Shown: positions 40,765 through 50,600, counted from the first letter of the stretch. The stretch is DNA of 64,000 bases from Zoogloea sp041914405 (GCF_041914405.1 NZ_JAYSDK010000014.1:1-64000), one strand, 5' to 3'. Numbers and translations are program-made. Notes: generated by a model not told the origin, from the letters alone.

Positions 40765-41199
40765 ATGCGCCCAGACGATCGGGATGTGTTCGCCAACGAA
40801 GTGCGTTCGATCATGAATCAGCACTTCCATGCACTTCGGGCGCTCATCTTTGTGGCGAAGGCCGATCGGGCATTCAGGGAGGCCGAAAAGCGTTTGCTTG
40901 CCTTGTTCTTCAAGCGAGTGGCAGGGCATCGAATGGATACTCCGGAACTGGAGGCGGCGTGCATGCGTGAAGTCAGAAAAATGCCGGAGCCGACCTCCGG
41001 TCAGTTTCGGTACTCCGTACGACAGCTCGTTGATCGCCTCCCTGACTATCGAATGGCTGTCTGTGCCACCGCCCGGGCAATGATCAACACTGACAAGGTA
41101 CCAACCGACGCGGAGGCCGAAGCCTTCTTCCATCTCATCGACAAACTGCAGATCGATGAGGCGTTCACGACACCCTCGCCAACTCCTGGAGAACGCTGA
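40765..41199 (+). CDS. TerB-like helical protein
   Basis: A 144-aa all-helical acidic/basic protein. Segments HFHALRALIFVAKADRAFREAEKRLLALFF and DKVPTDAEAEAFFHLIDKL show the repeated pattern of TerB-like domains (TM-free, metal- or stress-associated). The similarity is by pattern, not by signature residues, so the label is tentative. A strong AGGAGG ribosome binding site at about 40752 decides the ATG; an open frame upstream is ignored. Its 3' end overlaps the end of the convergent tape-measure gene by 35 bases. Confidence 0.6.
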   Translation: MRPDDRDVFANEVRSIMNQHFHALRALIFVAKADRAFREAEKRLLALFFKRVAGHRMDTPELEAACMREVRKMPEPTSGQFRYSVRQLVDRLPDYRMAVCATARAMINTDKVPTDAEAEAFFHLIDKLQIDEAFTTPSPTPGER

Positions 41200-44100
41200 C
41201 GACAGCGTTGGCGGTCTCATAGCTATCGAGCTTAAGCGTCCTGGTTCCAATGCTCCCCAGATTCACATTCATGATCACTGGCGCACTGGTGCTGCGAGTT
41301 GGGGTACTTACTGCGGGCTGATTGCTTGCCGCAGTGCTGCTGGCCGCTGCTGCCGTCCTTCTCTGGGCCTCTGCCGCGGCGGCGGCCGCTGCCTGCTGCT
41401 CGATGGCGCCATACTGCAAGCCCTGCAGCGACGAGTAGTTCGAAGGGTCCTGTGAGGCCTTCTGGTAGTAGTAGTTGAAGACCTCTTCGAAAACCCGGGC
41501 CTGTTCGGGGGTCTGGGTGTTCCGGACGGCAAGGGCGGGCACGTTGGGCCCGGTTGTGACCACCTCACCGTTGGTATTCCGCACGAAGCCATCCTTGGCT
41601 TGGCCGGCGGAACGAATCGATGACGCCAGCCCGTCGTAACTGGCTGCCGCACGATCGGCCGATGCGGCCGCCTGATCGGCGGACGAAGACAAATCGCCGA
41701 AGCTGGATTTCAGCTCATTGGTCTCATAGGAGAGCTTGCGCATGCGGTCCGCGACCAGATCGTACTTCTCGGCTTCCAACTGCTTGGCCCGCACATTGGC
41801 TTCCATCAGATCCAGTTCGGCCTTCTTGGCTTCGGTCAGGCCGCCAGAGGCTTCCAGCTCTGCCCGCTTGGCCTTGGCGACGATCTCCATGGCTTCCGCC
41901 TCCTTCTTAGCGGCCACGGCCTGCGCTTCGCTGATTTCCAGTTCGATGCGCCAGACGGCGATCTGAGCCTGAGCGATTTCCTTCTCGTTGCCCCGTTGCT
42001 TGGCGACCTCCAGAATCGTGTTGGCCCGGTACAGGTCATTTTGCAGGGCCGATTGCTGGATGCCTGCCGCGCTCTTCTCCGCGGCGACATGGCGCTCGGC
42101 GGCGGCGGTCGCATCCGCCAGGGCATCCCGGTACAACAGCAAGGCCTTCGCCCGGGCCTCGTCGGCGGCCTTCAGCTCGGCTGAGACATTGACGCCCTGA
42201 GCGTTGAGGGCCGACAGGCGTTGATACTCAGTTTCGGCCGCCTGCCAGGCGTCGCGCAGGGCATACACCTGCTTGGCGTGGTCGGCATACACCGAGTTCG
42301 CCGCCTCGGCCTGCAGCGTGGCCGAATGAGCCGCTGCGGTGGCTTGGGTGGTCTTGTCGGCTTCGGCCTGCTTCGATTCGATGGTCTTCTGCAGCGTCTC
42401 CCGCAGTTTTTCCTTGGACTCCGTCAGTTTGCCGTCGGAATCCCGCTCCTGCTCAAGCGCAGCCAACTTGGATTTCGCAATCTCCAGGTCCGCCCGAACC
42501 TGCGCATCCAGCGCCCGCAAGGCTTCTTCATGGGTTTTGGCCGCTGCCGTGGCTGCGTCGAGCTTCTCGACCTGGGTGCCGAAGGTATCCGCGAAAGCCT
42601 TGAGGGAAGCGGCTTCCGCATCGCGGGCCTCACTCAAGGTCTTCAGATTGTCGATCTGCTTCTTGCTGGCCTGCTCGACCTGGGTGTACGCGTTCTCCAC
42701 CTGCAACCAGTTGCTGGATGACGCCACGGCCTTCTTTCCAGCCTCCTCGGCTGCAGTACCGGCTGCTTGCTGCGCGTCGGCAGCGCCCTGAACCGCCTTC
42801 TTCTGCTTGTCGAGCTTGGCTTGTACCTCATCGGCAGCCTGGCTGACTGCTTCCTTCCATCGTGCAATGGAATCGATGGGGTGCTTCCAATCGAAGGTCG
42901 CAATGGCGCCGGCAGTGATGCCGAACGTCTTCCCCAGCAGGACAAAGGCGCCGGTCAGCCCGCCAATGGCGATCCCCACCTGTTCGATCACCACGACGAG
43001 CGCACGGAATAGCCCGGTATCACCGATGACCTGCATGGTGTCGGTGATCGCATTCTTGAGGCGGGCCCACTGCGCCACAAAGGTATCGTTGTTGGCCTTG
43101 CCGACCCCGTACATGTCGGTCAGGCCTTTGGCCAAGGCCGGAAGCAGGTCTTCGGCCAGCACGCTTCCGCTCTCGACCATCTTGGTCAGCTCGGCCACCG
43201 TCAGGCCAGCGCCGTTGGCTGCCGCCTTCATGGCACCAGGCAGGTGCTCACCGAGCTGTCCCTTCAGCTCCTCCATCGCGACCGTGCCCTTGCTGGCCAT
43301 CTGATTGACCGCGCGCAGGGCATCGTTGGTTTCAGCGCTGCTCTTGCCCAGGGTCGCCATCGCACCAGAAACCGCTTCGAAGACCCGGCGGGCGCCGTCG
43401 CCTTCCAGGGCCGTACCCTTGGTGGCGGCGGTGAGCTGCGCATAGGACTTGGATGCCTCGCTGACGTCGATGCCCAACCGGTTTGCCGCCGCTCGGACAT
43501 ATTCCATTTCCGCCGTGGCCTTCTCGACGTTGCCGGTGAGCAGCGTCATGGTCCGGGCAAAGCTCTCGGCCTGGGCGTTGGCTGTCACAAACAGGCCGCC
43601 AGCCTGGAAGGCCAGATAGACCCCGCCCAGTTGCGCCACCAGCCCGGCGAACTCGCCGGACAGCGTCTTGGTCGTTGCGGAAAGGCGGGCGGAGGCGCCC
43701 CCCGTGGAGTCCATTTCGGCCCGTAGCACCTCGATCCGCGCTTGGCCTGCAGCAAAGGCACGGTCGAAATCGGTGCCCGACACCTTGGCGTTGGAGGCCA
43801 GTTTCAGAAGGGCCTGATTGACCTGCAGGATGTCGGCTTCAATGGCTGCGGTGCTGCGCACGCCCGCCGTGGAGAAGGCGTCGGACAACGCCTTCTTCGT
43901 CCGGTTGGCGTAGGCCTCCACGGCTGCCGCCTCTTCCGCCCGCTGGGCTGTCGCCCGGGCAGCGGCTGCCTGTGCTTCCGCATAGGCCCGCTTCTCCACC
44001 TCCAGCAACTCTTGCGCGGCGAGCATTTGGCGGGTTTTGTTCATCTCGACGATCTGGGCGAGACGGTCTTCCTCGGCCATCTGGGCGGCCATTGCGGCCT

Positions 44101-44635
44101 TGCGCGCCTCAAAGGCGGATTGCTGTTCCGCTGCAGCCTGACTGGCACTGGTGAGCGCCGAAGTCAGGCGGGCCTGCTCGGCAGCGAGGTTCTTGGTATC
44201 GACGCCAGCAGACGCTGCCGAGCTGCGGGCGGAGTCGAGCACATCCTTCTGACGTGTCCACGCCTTCTCGGCGGAGGCCAGTTCCCGGTTGGCTGATTTC
44301 AGCTCACCTTGAAGCAGTGAAATTGCCTGCCGGCTCGCACCGGCGCCCTTCGCATCGGCAAGGGCTTTATCCAGGGTCTCCACCTCCTGGCGGGCTTCGC
44401 GAAAGGCACCCCAAGCCTGCTTGGCGCCGGAGATGGCGGTTTCCAGCCCATCGATTCGGACCTTCTGACTGGCCAGGATCTTCAGTTCATCGGCCAGCGC
44501 CAGAAACTTCGGCGCGGCTTCGCCACCTTCTTTGCCGAGGGCTTCAATCTGTTGGGCGAGCGCCAGGACTTTCTCGTCGCCCTCGGTTTGCGCGGAGATC
44601 GTCAGTTTGACGGTCTGATCATAGGCTATTGCCAC
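41165..44635 (-). CDS. Phage tail tape-measure protein
   Basis: A 1156-aa protein with long Ala/Glu/Lys-rich coiled-coil regions (residues about 10-250 and 600-1000). The conserved tape-measure domain lies around residues 280-510 (FAGLVAQLGGVYLAFQAGG, NRLGIDVSEASKSYAQL, MASKGTVAMEELKGQLGEHL), followed by hydrophobic helices (FVLLGKTFGITAGAIATF). In phages such proteins set tail length and help DNA ejection. It is intact and follows two small genes, but no other tail gene is present in the island, which is unusual. Confidence 0.88.
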   Translation of the reverse strand: MAIAYDQTVKLTISAQTEGDEKVLALAQQIEALGKEGGEAAPKFLALADELKILASQKVRIDGLETAISGAKQAWGAFREARQEVETLDKALADAKGAGASRQAISLLQGELKSANRELASAEKAWTRQKDVLDSARSSAASAGVDTKNLAAEQARLTSALTSASQAAAEQQSAFEARKAAMAAQMAEEDRLAQIVEMNKTRQMLAAQELLEVEKRAYAEAQAAAARATAQRAEEAAAVEAYANRTKKALSDAFSTAGVRSTAAIEADILQVNQALLKLASNAKVSGTDFDRAFAAGQARIEVLRAEMDSTGGASARLSATTKTLSGEFAGLVAQLGGVYLAFQAGGLFVTANAQAESFARTMTLLTGNVEKATAEMEYVRAAANRLGIDVSEASKSYAQLTAATKGTALEGDGARRVFEAVSGAMATLGKSSAETNDALRAVNQMASKGTVAMEELKGQLGEHLPGAMKAAANGAGLTVAELTKMVESGSVLAEDLLPALAKGLTDMYGVGKANNDTFVAQWARLKNAITDTMQVIGDTGLFRALVVVIEQVGIAIGGLTGAFVLLGKTFGITAGAIATFDWKHPIDSIARWKEAVSQAADEVQAKLDKQKKAVQGAADAQQAAGTAAEEAGKKAVASSSNWLQVENAYTQVEQASKKQIDNLKTLSEARDAEAASLKAFADTFGTQVEKLDAATAAAKTHEEALRALDAQVRADLEIAKSKLAALEQERDSDGKLTESKEKLRETLQKTIESKQAEADKTTQATAAAHSATLQAEAANSVYADHAKQVYALRDAWQAAETEYQRLSALNAQGVNVSAELKAADEARAKALLLYRDALADATAAAERHVAAEKSAAGIQQSALQNDLYRANTILEVAKQRGNEKEIAQAQIAVWRIELEISEAQAVAAKKEAEAMEIVAKAKRAELEASGGLTEAKKAELDLMEANVRAKQLEAEKYDLVADRMRKLSYETNELKSSFGDLSSSADQAAASADRAAASYDGLASSIRSAGQAKDGFVRNTNGEVVTTGPNVPALAVRNTQTPEQARVFEEVFNYYYQKASQDPSNYSSLQGLQYGAIEQQAAAAAAAEAQRRTAAAASSTAASNQPAVSTPTRSTSAPVIMNVNLGSIGTRTLKLDSYETANAVVSVLQELARVS

Positions 44636-44861
44636 GGACCACCTCCTTGATGACTGGAACAGTCTTCGAACCGACGATGTCTTCGACCGTCGCCACGATC
44701 AGCTGGACAAACGCATCCGGATCACCGGCCATCACTTGGCCAATGGCCATGCGGAACGGATGGGGCCCGGCAGCCAATTCACGAGCAAGGGTCAGGACGT
44801 AGTCCCTCACCGCCGCATGCGTGGCTTCATCCATGGTCAGAAGTTCGTATTGCGTGCTCAT
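44619..44861 (-). CDS. Small protein upstream of tape-measure gene
   Basis: An 80-aa mostly helical protein (MSTQYELLTMDEATHAAVRD ... DPDAFVQLIVATVEDIVG). It overlaps the tape-measure start by 17 bases and the upstream HTH gene's stop by four bases. In phages the position just before the tape measure is held by tail-assembly chaperones, but no sequence signature confirms this. Confidence 0.6.
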   Translation of the reverse strand: MSTQYELLTMDEATHAAVRDYVLTLARELAAGPHPFRMAIGQVMAGDPDAFVQLIVATVEDIVGSKTVPVIKEVVRGNSL

Positions 44862-45133
44862 GCCCGTACTCCCTTCCGGCTTTCAAGCCAAAGCAGCAGA
44901 TCGAGGCGTCGAATGCGGTTGCTCCGCCCGAGCTTGATGACGAGATCCCCGAAGCCGAGACGGTTCTGCCGCTTCCAGGCGTAGAAGGCCGCAGTGGAGA
45001 TGTTGAACGGAGGTGCCGCCAGATCCTTGGGGCTCAGCAGATCTTGAAGGCTGTCACCCAGCGCCGCGATATGCGGCGGCAGGGTAGAGGACGTTCGGGC
45101 CTGTGCCCCCGAGGGGTTCGATTGATCGTGCAT
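44858..45133 (-). CDS. AlpA/excisionase-like helix-turn-helix protein
   Basis: A 91-aa protein. The C-terminal half (PPFNISTAAFYAWKRQNRLG ... IRRLDLLLWLESRKG) has the MerR/AlpA-type winged-helix layout used by excisionases and satellite activators. The N-terminus is low complexity. ATG at 45133 is chosen; a GTG four codons earlier is possible. It is the first gene of the tape-measure operon. Confidence 0.6.
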   Translation of the reverse strand: MHDQSNPSGAQARTSSTLPPHIAALGDSLQDLLSPKDLAAPPFNISTAAFYAWKRQNRLGFGDLVIKLGRSNRIRRLDLLLWLESRKGVRA

Positions 45134-45331
45134 GGTCTGTATCACTTGTGATGGAACAAGACCAAACGATATGAATTGCTATGGTTCGTCGCCTGTGGAT
45201 GGATTGCATCGGGGAAACGCTGCCCAGTCTTACGTTTCAGCGCCTCATCGATTCCGCGAGAAAAACACACATGGCCGCATCCAGCTGCCTGCTCTTCAAT
45301 GGAAGCATCTATTTTCGAGAGGGGAAACGCT

Positions 45332-45715
45332 ATGGCACAGCATCAGCTTCAATGGCGCGATGTCCCTTGCAAGACATGCGACTGGACCGACTGGGAAATT
45401 CGGAAGTGCATCAATGGCGGTGGGCACACTACCTACCTTTTCGTGTGCGCCCACTGTGGCAGCAGAACCCAGCATTTCGTGAGTGCCAAGGCCGTACGGG
45501 CCGCCGGCCTGGAGCCCAGGGAGATCAGACCGACGCGGTCGAGACCTGCCTGCCAGGTGTGCGGGCAGGAAGGGGCGGAGGAGCATCACTGGGCGCCATG
45601 GGCGCTTTTTGGTGCGGAAGCTGCCGCGTGGCCGCAGTCATACCTTTGCCGTAGCTGCCACGAGCGCTGGCACCGGCTTGTGACGCCGCAGATCAGCGCA
45701 CAGCGAGGGGTCTAG
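45332..45715 (+). CDS. Cys-rich HNH-like zinc protein
   Basis: A 127-aa protein with three CxxC pairs: CKTC near the N-terminus, CAHC in the middle and CQVC before HHWAP, then LCRSCHERWHRL near the end. The last part (CxxC, HH, CxxC, H) resembles an HNH/zinc nuclease-like fold, but the catalytic layout is not certain. A GAGGGGAAA ribosome binding site supports the ATG at 45332. Its 3' end overlaps the convergent Mor-like gene by four bases. Confidence 0.6.
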   Translation: MAQHQLQWRDVPCKTCDWTDWEIRKCINGGGHTTYLFVCAHCGSRTQHFVSAKAVRAAGLEPREIRPTRSRPACQVCGQEGAEEHHWAPWALFGAEAAAWPQSYLCRSCHERWHRLVTPQISAQRGV

Positions 45716-46116
45716 GTCGGGTGATCGCCCTTGATTGCATCAAGGTGTGCCGCGTCCAAGAGTTTCAGGGTAAGCGCTTCATGTGCGAGGTTGATCACTT
45801 GCCGCTGTTTGATGGCGAGCATTCGAGCAATTTCTACAGCAGAAATACCGGCACGAGCCAAGCGGGCAATGGAGCGAATACGTCGGTAACCGTCAATGAT
45901 TTCGTCGGCACTGGGGATTTCAATGACGTGGTCCGGCCAGGTGTCCACCAGTCGGTCAAAAGGGATTTCCCCCAGGACCCGGCAAAGTGGATGGTCAAGG
46001 GTGGCCTGTGGAGGGACGCGAATGGCGCTCCCTCCATGAAGGGCTAGGAGGCGCACGGTAGCTTCAGTCCCCAAGCGGACGCCAAGTTCTTCGATGAATC
46101 CAGTGGTGTAGTGCAT
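45712..46116 (-). CDS. Mor-like transcriptional activator
   Basis: A 134-aa protein resembling the Mor/C family of Mu-like phages, which switch on middle or late genes. It shows the GVRLGTEATVRLLALHGG dimerisation-type N-terminus, HPLCRVLG in the middle and a C-terminal helix-turn-helix (ARAGISAVEIARMLAIKQRQVINL). The frame is open upstream to 46251; the chosen start is MHYTTGFIEELG. A candidate for late control of the tape-measure operon. Confidence 0.65.
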   Translation of the reverse strand: MHYTTGFIEELGVRLGTEATVRLLALHGGSAIRVPPQATLDHPLCRVLGEIPFDRLVDTWPDHVIEIPSADEIIDGYRRIRSIARLARAGISAVEIARMLAIKQRQVINLAHEALTLKLLDAAHLDAIKGDHPT

Positions 46117-46323
46117 GGCTGCTCGATCTAGAGAGGAGGCTGTGAAGCCAGTATATGGAACGGAAGGGCCCTTGCCAGATGACCGATTACCACCGGCCCT
46201 CGCCACCAAAAAACCGGGTGGGGCATGATTCAGACGCCATCGCGCAATCACTGCGAGCCCGAAAGGCAGACGTCAGCCGAATGCCAGAGGGGCAGATAGA
46301 ACTGCCTCCAATGGAGGCCTATT

Positions 46324-46435
46324 GTTCCCACTGTTCCCACTCTAAAAAGTAATAGTGGGAACACTATGAATGCTCCTGAAGCCGTGCTGTGCCTGACTTC
46401 TCAGGAGGCGTTCCCACTGTTCCCAGTATTCCCAC
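46324..46435. repeat. Iteron-like GTTCCCAC cluster 1
   Basis: GTTCCCAC occurs at 46324, 46333 and 46410, the inverse GTGGGAAC at 46355, plus near copies GTTCCCAG (46419) and ATTCCCAC (46428). Pairs are spaced nine bases apart. The cluster lies in the gap between the Mor-like and Nu1-like genes, and a second cluster lies at 47415-47532. Confidence 0.75.
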
Positions 46436-46442
46436 GGCTTTT

Positions 46443-47042
46443 TTACGCATCGGCCTGCTCATCGTGATCAAACAAGGGGCCGGGGCCAGCAGAACTGTCG
46501 GCCGACTCGTCTTCCGTCATTCCAGGGCTCTCCACATCGGACCGACTGAGATACCACGTGGCTATCTCCAGGCTGAGGCTGATTTCCGCGGCAAACCGTT
46601 CGAGGCCTGCGTTCACAATGGATTTCGCCCGATCCTGGGTCAGCACCTCGACAAAACGATGCAGACGTTCGGCGTGGTAGGTGGCCTGCTCTTGGGAGGC
46701 CCGCAGTTGCCGTTCAAGATCGACTACGCGCCTTCGGAGCTGCACCGAATCTTCGGTTGCCACCTTGAATACCTTGGCGCGCAATCGCGCAGGGTCGGTG
46801 TTGCGGATGACTTCGCGGGCAGCTTGGCGTGGATCCATAGTTCCATCCGGAAAGACCGATCGGATCTTGCCCTTCTTCACCCAGGTGCTTACGGTCTGGC
46901 GGCTGACTTTGCACATCCGGGCAAAATCAGCCTGGCTGACCCTGAGCCCCTGTGCCAGGTCTTCCGGCTCGAAGGGCAGCAGTGAAGTTGACGGTGCTCC
47001 GGGCAACTGGCCGTTTTCCGCATCGTTTGGCTTGGTCGTCAT
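46443..47042 (-). CDS. Nu1-like helix-turn-helix protein with coiled coil
   Basis: A 199-aa protein. The first 75 residues contain a helix-turn-helix (VSQADFARMCKVSRQTVSTW) of the type found in phage small terminase (Nu1) and related DNA-recognition proteins; a coiled coil follows (RRRVVDLERQLRASQEQ), then an acidic tail. It could recognise a packaging site or the island's origin, since it sits between the two GTTCCCAC clusters. Confidence 0.6.
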   Translation of the reverse strand: MTTKPNDAENGQLPGAPSTSLLPFEPEDLAQGLRVSQADFARMCKVSRQTVSTWVKKGKIRSVFPDGTMDPRQAAREVIRNTDPARLRAKVFKVATEDSVQLRRRVVDLERQLRASQEQATYHAERLHRFVEVLTQDRAKSIVNAGLERFAAEISLSLEIATWYLSRSDVESPGMTEDESADSSAGPGPLFDHDEQADA

Positions 47043-47133
47043 CTCGTCATGCCATTGGTCAAGATTTCAGTAACTTCGGGAGGCGCTGCCTACATCAAAA
47101 TCGAGGCTCTCCGTACCCTTATGCACTTTTTCC

Positions 47134-47601
47134 CTACAGGGGCCCCCGCTCGAACACCGGGCAGTGCGCCCCGCGGTCATCGGGGCAGCGTCGAAGGGGG
47201 TGACCCGGGCCGTAGGCCAGGGGGAGATCGTCGCGGGCACTGCAGTAGCCTTCGGACAGGCCCGGTCGGCGCAGATGGGCACATGTTCGACATGCTTGTT
47301 TGACCTCGATCTGTACTGGCGCAGAAGGCCCTTCAACCCCATCCCCAACCGGCTCTTTAAATGACGATGCTCTGCTATTTCCTGTTTGCCCAAGCCTGAG
47401 CTCTTCAAAATCGAGGGGAACAGTGGGAACGTGGGAACACGCAATGTCGAGTTCTTTATAATCAATAGGATAGGCGTCCGTTTTTGTTCCCACTCCCCCA
47501 GAAGCTGTTCCCACCTTTTGTGGGAACAGCTTGGGTCCGTTGGTGTGGGCTGCATGCACATCCAGGGCTTTATCCACGATCAGGGACCAGTCAACACCCA
47601 T
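47134..47601 (-). CDS. Cys-rich island protein
   Basis: A 155-aa protein starting MGVDWSLIVDKALDVHAAH. The C-terminus contains CRTCAH, GYCSARDDLPLAYGPGHPLRR and CPVF, a Cys/His pattern that may bind zinc and recurs in betaproteobacterial islands. The ATG at 47601 overlaps the end of the replication gene by 11 bases, so it is the next gene in that operon. Its coding sequence contains the second GTTCCCAC cluster. Confidence 0.65.
   Translation of the reverse strand: MGVDWSLIVDKALDVHAAHTNGPKLFPQKVGTASGGVGTKTDAYPIDYKELDIACSHVPTVPLDFEELRLGQTGNSRASSFKEPVGDGVEGPSAPVQIEVKQACRTCAHLRRPGLSEGYCSARDDLPLAYGPGHPLRRCPDDRGAHCPVFERGPL
47415..47532. repeat. Iteron-like GTTCCCAC cluster 2 with 31-bp palindrome
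   Basis: GTGGGAAC occurs at 47423, 47431 and 47520, and GTTCCCAC at 47486 and 47507. The last pair forms a perfect palindrome AAGCTGTTCCCAC-CTTTT-GTGGGAACAGCTT (47502-47532, 13-base arms). All lie inside the coding region of the Cys-rich protein. Confidence 0.75.
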
Positions 47602-50600
47602 CGTCAAAGCCCTCCAGCACGCGGGGTGTCAGCAGGTAAAACCAGCCTGCACGCTCTGCACCGGGTTCGCGAAATTTGGTCTGAAAGCGTGTCTTGCCAC
47701 CATCGACAGAGACTCTCAGAGCCCCACGCTTGCTCAGTTCCTTGGCCACTTGGAGAGGGTCGAAACCGCTGCACAGCTCGCGCTTGAAGACCTCGGGATA
47801 CACCAGATACTCGAAGATGTGATCCGGCTCATTGAGGCTGGCTGTTTCCTTGGTAGGTCGTTTCCAACCGGCGCGGTTCATTGTCCGGGGAGCATGGGTA
47901 TCCACGATGCTGGGGCGTCGGTGATCCTCCAGCCGAGCCCCGGCATGGGCCTGTATCCAGACTTGTACCTGCTCGAACATCTTCCGCGGCTCACGGTTCT
48001 CTTCGCCGCCGAAGGCACGCAGCCAGTCCTTGAACATGCGCATGCTGGCCAGCACCGCTTCGCCTTTGGGCCATCCGGTCAGGCCCCATTCGGTGGCCAG
48101 CTCCCCGGCGTAGGCCACTGCGGCAAATCGGGTTGCGGCACGGATCGCTTGGCCTCCAGCTCTGTCCGAAAGGGCGCGCTGCTCGAAGTTGGCGCGTAGT
48201 TGTTCGAACTGGGCAGGCATCTCCGCTCGGTGTTCGATCACCGTCGCGACAAACTTGGGGTATGCGGTACCGTAGTACCGCGCCGCATTGCGCTGGAGGT
48301 GTTCCGAGAAGCGGGCACCATCGGGCTGGCCGTGCAGGGTTTCCCAGCATCCGAAGCCGGCCTCGGCATCGGCGGGCAATTCACAGAACCGAACCTCCTG
48401 GCCGGCGTAGGCGCGCTCCTGATTCTCCTCGAGGAACTGGGTCAGGCCGAGCTCTCCGTTCGACTGGAACAGCAGCGAGAACGCCGCCGTTTCCCGCAGG
48501 CCACCGGCTGCCTGCCCGCGGCCCTTGCCCTGGCCGCTGGTGAGCATGTAGGCGGCCTGGGCCACGTCACGGGGGTTGCCCGCCTGTTTGAGTTCATCGA
48601 GGAGAAGCGGCGCATCGCAGTGGCCGGCAGCCAGCCATTCGACGGCAGTACCGGTCTGCAGCCAGGTCTTGCGGTACTCCTTCGGGCCGCACAGGCTCGC
48701 CGCGGCATAGAGCAGGCCGGATTTGCCCAGGGACGAACCCCCGGCCCAGTGGAAGCCGCCGGGCACGTTGGGATGCAGCCAACACAGGCCACCGGCAAAG
48801 GCCGTTGAGAGGGCGAAGGCCAGCCGGGAATTGCCCACCGCCAGCGCGGCCACGTTGTTGCGCCAGTCAGCCAACGTGCCGGCATGCTTGAACTGGGCAT
48901 GCCCGCTGCCGTTGGCCTGGTGCAACCACAGTTCGGCCCCCGAAGCTGACAGCGGGTCATGGTCTCCGCCGAGGACGAACGACCAGCGGCCGGGCTCCGA
49001 CACATCCTCATGCCACCCGATCCGCCCGGTGAGGCGTGCCCGCGGTGCCGGCCTCGACCGGTTAACGTACATCTTCAGGAGGCCGCCCTTGTTGTCGCCA
49101 ATGAACAAGCCATGGGCGCGCAGCAGCCGCGCGAGTGCGGCGCCGTCGCCTTCGAGCATCTCGTCAGGGACCAGAACCCGGCGGCGCCGGCCGTCGTGGT
49201 CCTGAAAGGTGGCGAGCCGGCACCAGCCTTCGCCCTTCGCATCGCGTACCAAGTGGGTGATCTCCAATGGGGCACAGACGAACTGCTCGACCTGTTCCCA
49301 GCCCTCGCCACGCCGTTCCACCTTCAGCCGATAGACGCCGTGGCCTTCGTTGCCGTCGCGCAGTTCGAACAGCTCGCCGCCTTGTACAGGCGTCTGCATG
49401 GCGCCGGCTTTGCCCTTGCCTTTGGTGCGGGCGCGCTTCGCGGGCTTGGACGTCTCGTCCGTAGGGGGCTCAGACTCCGTTTCCGGGGCGCTGGTGGCGC
49501 TTTCCACATCGGTGGCCGGCGTGGGCACATCGACCTGGACTTCATCGCCCTGTAGGGCTGGGAGCGCAGCCGCTGCCGCGTGGAGGATGCGGCGCACTGC
49601 GGCCGGGCCTTCACCCTCGCGGGTACTGGTTGCCAAGTCGTTGAAGTCGGTCGAAGCCTTGCCAGCTTCCTGGTAGCCCGCCCAACGTCCTTTCGGGTCG
49701 GCAAACTCAGGGAGAGCGACAACGCCGCCGACTGCACGGGCAGCCTCATGCGCCCGGATCTGGCCCGCGTTGCGGCATTTGTGAGGCCTTCCGCAGCTCG
49801 GACAGGTGTCGCCATGGGCTACCCGAACCGGCGCCTCGCAGGCCTGGCAGTGGCCGAAGGCATCGTCGTCGGCACACAGGATGAAGCGGGCCTGCGGATA
49901 GGCCTCCTGCAGGGCGCGGGCAACCGGTTCCAGGCTACCGGCGTCGAAGGCCACGGCAACCGGCCAACCGGTTACCTGGTGCAGGCTGGCCGCGGTGGCG
50001 CAGCCCTCGGCAATGCATAGGGGCTGATCAGGAAGGATCACACCGTACAGGTGAAACTTGCCGCGCTTCTCGCCGTGCGGCAGGAAGTCCTTGTCCCGGC
50101 CGTCCACCTTGTCGGCGTAGATCGCCTGCAGGCTGTGCAGCGTGCCGGACGGGCTGCGCATCGGCACCAGCAGAGCGTTGGGGATGCGTACCTCGTCCCA
50201 TTCATCCGGACGGACTTCCAACCACTTAGACCAGGTGCCGACGCGCAGGCCATAGGACGGGATGCCCTTGCGGACCAGGTAGGGATGATCGTCCGGGGCC
50301 GGCTTGGCACTGTTCCAGATCCCGTTTGCCTTCCGGCGGGCCTTGTCGCGCTTGGCCTTGGCTTCGGCTTCCCGTTCGGGCCGCTGGGCTTCCATGCGGG
50401 TGCGGTGGGCGGCCTCTTCTTCGGGCGTGAGCTGGCGGCCGATGTCGGCCCGCCAGTTTTCCCACTCAAGGCCATCCTTGAAGTTCTGAAAGCCACCAGC
50501 CGGAATGCCGTCTAGGTGCAGCAGATAGGCCCCGTCCTTCTTGCCCTTTGGGCCTCCGGACAGCTCGCACCGGTACAGCTTGCCAGTGGCGTCGATTTGA

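Noticed and set aside
46155..46352. Open frame of 65 codons reading into the GTTCCCAC cluster
   Set aside because: Its end is made of the repeats themselves and no coding signal or family was seen.
46324..47532. CRISPR-like repeats
   Set aside because: The repeated unit is only eight bases, occurs in both orientations, and spacing is irregular; no cas genes are present.
47067..47561. Alternative minus-strand frame over the Cys-rich gene
   Set aside because: The neighbouring frame (47134-47601) has the conserved Cys pattern and overlaps the replication gene as expected for an operon.
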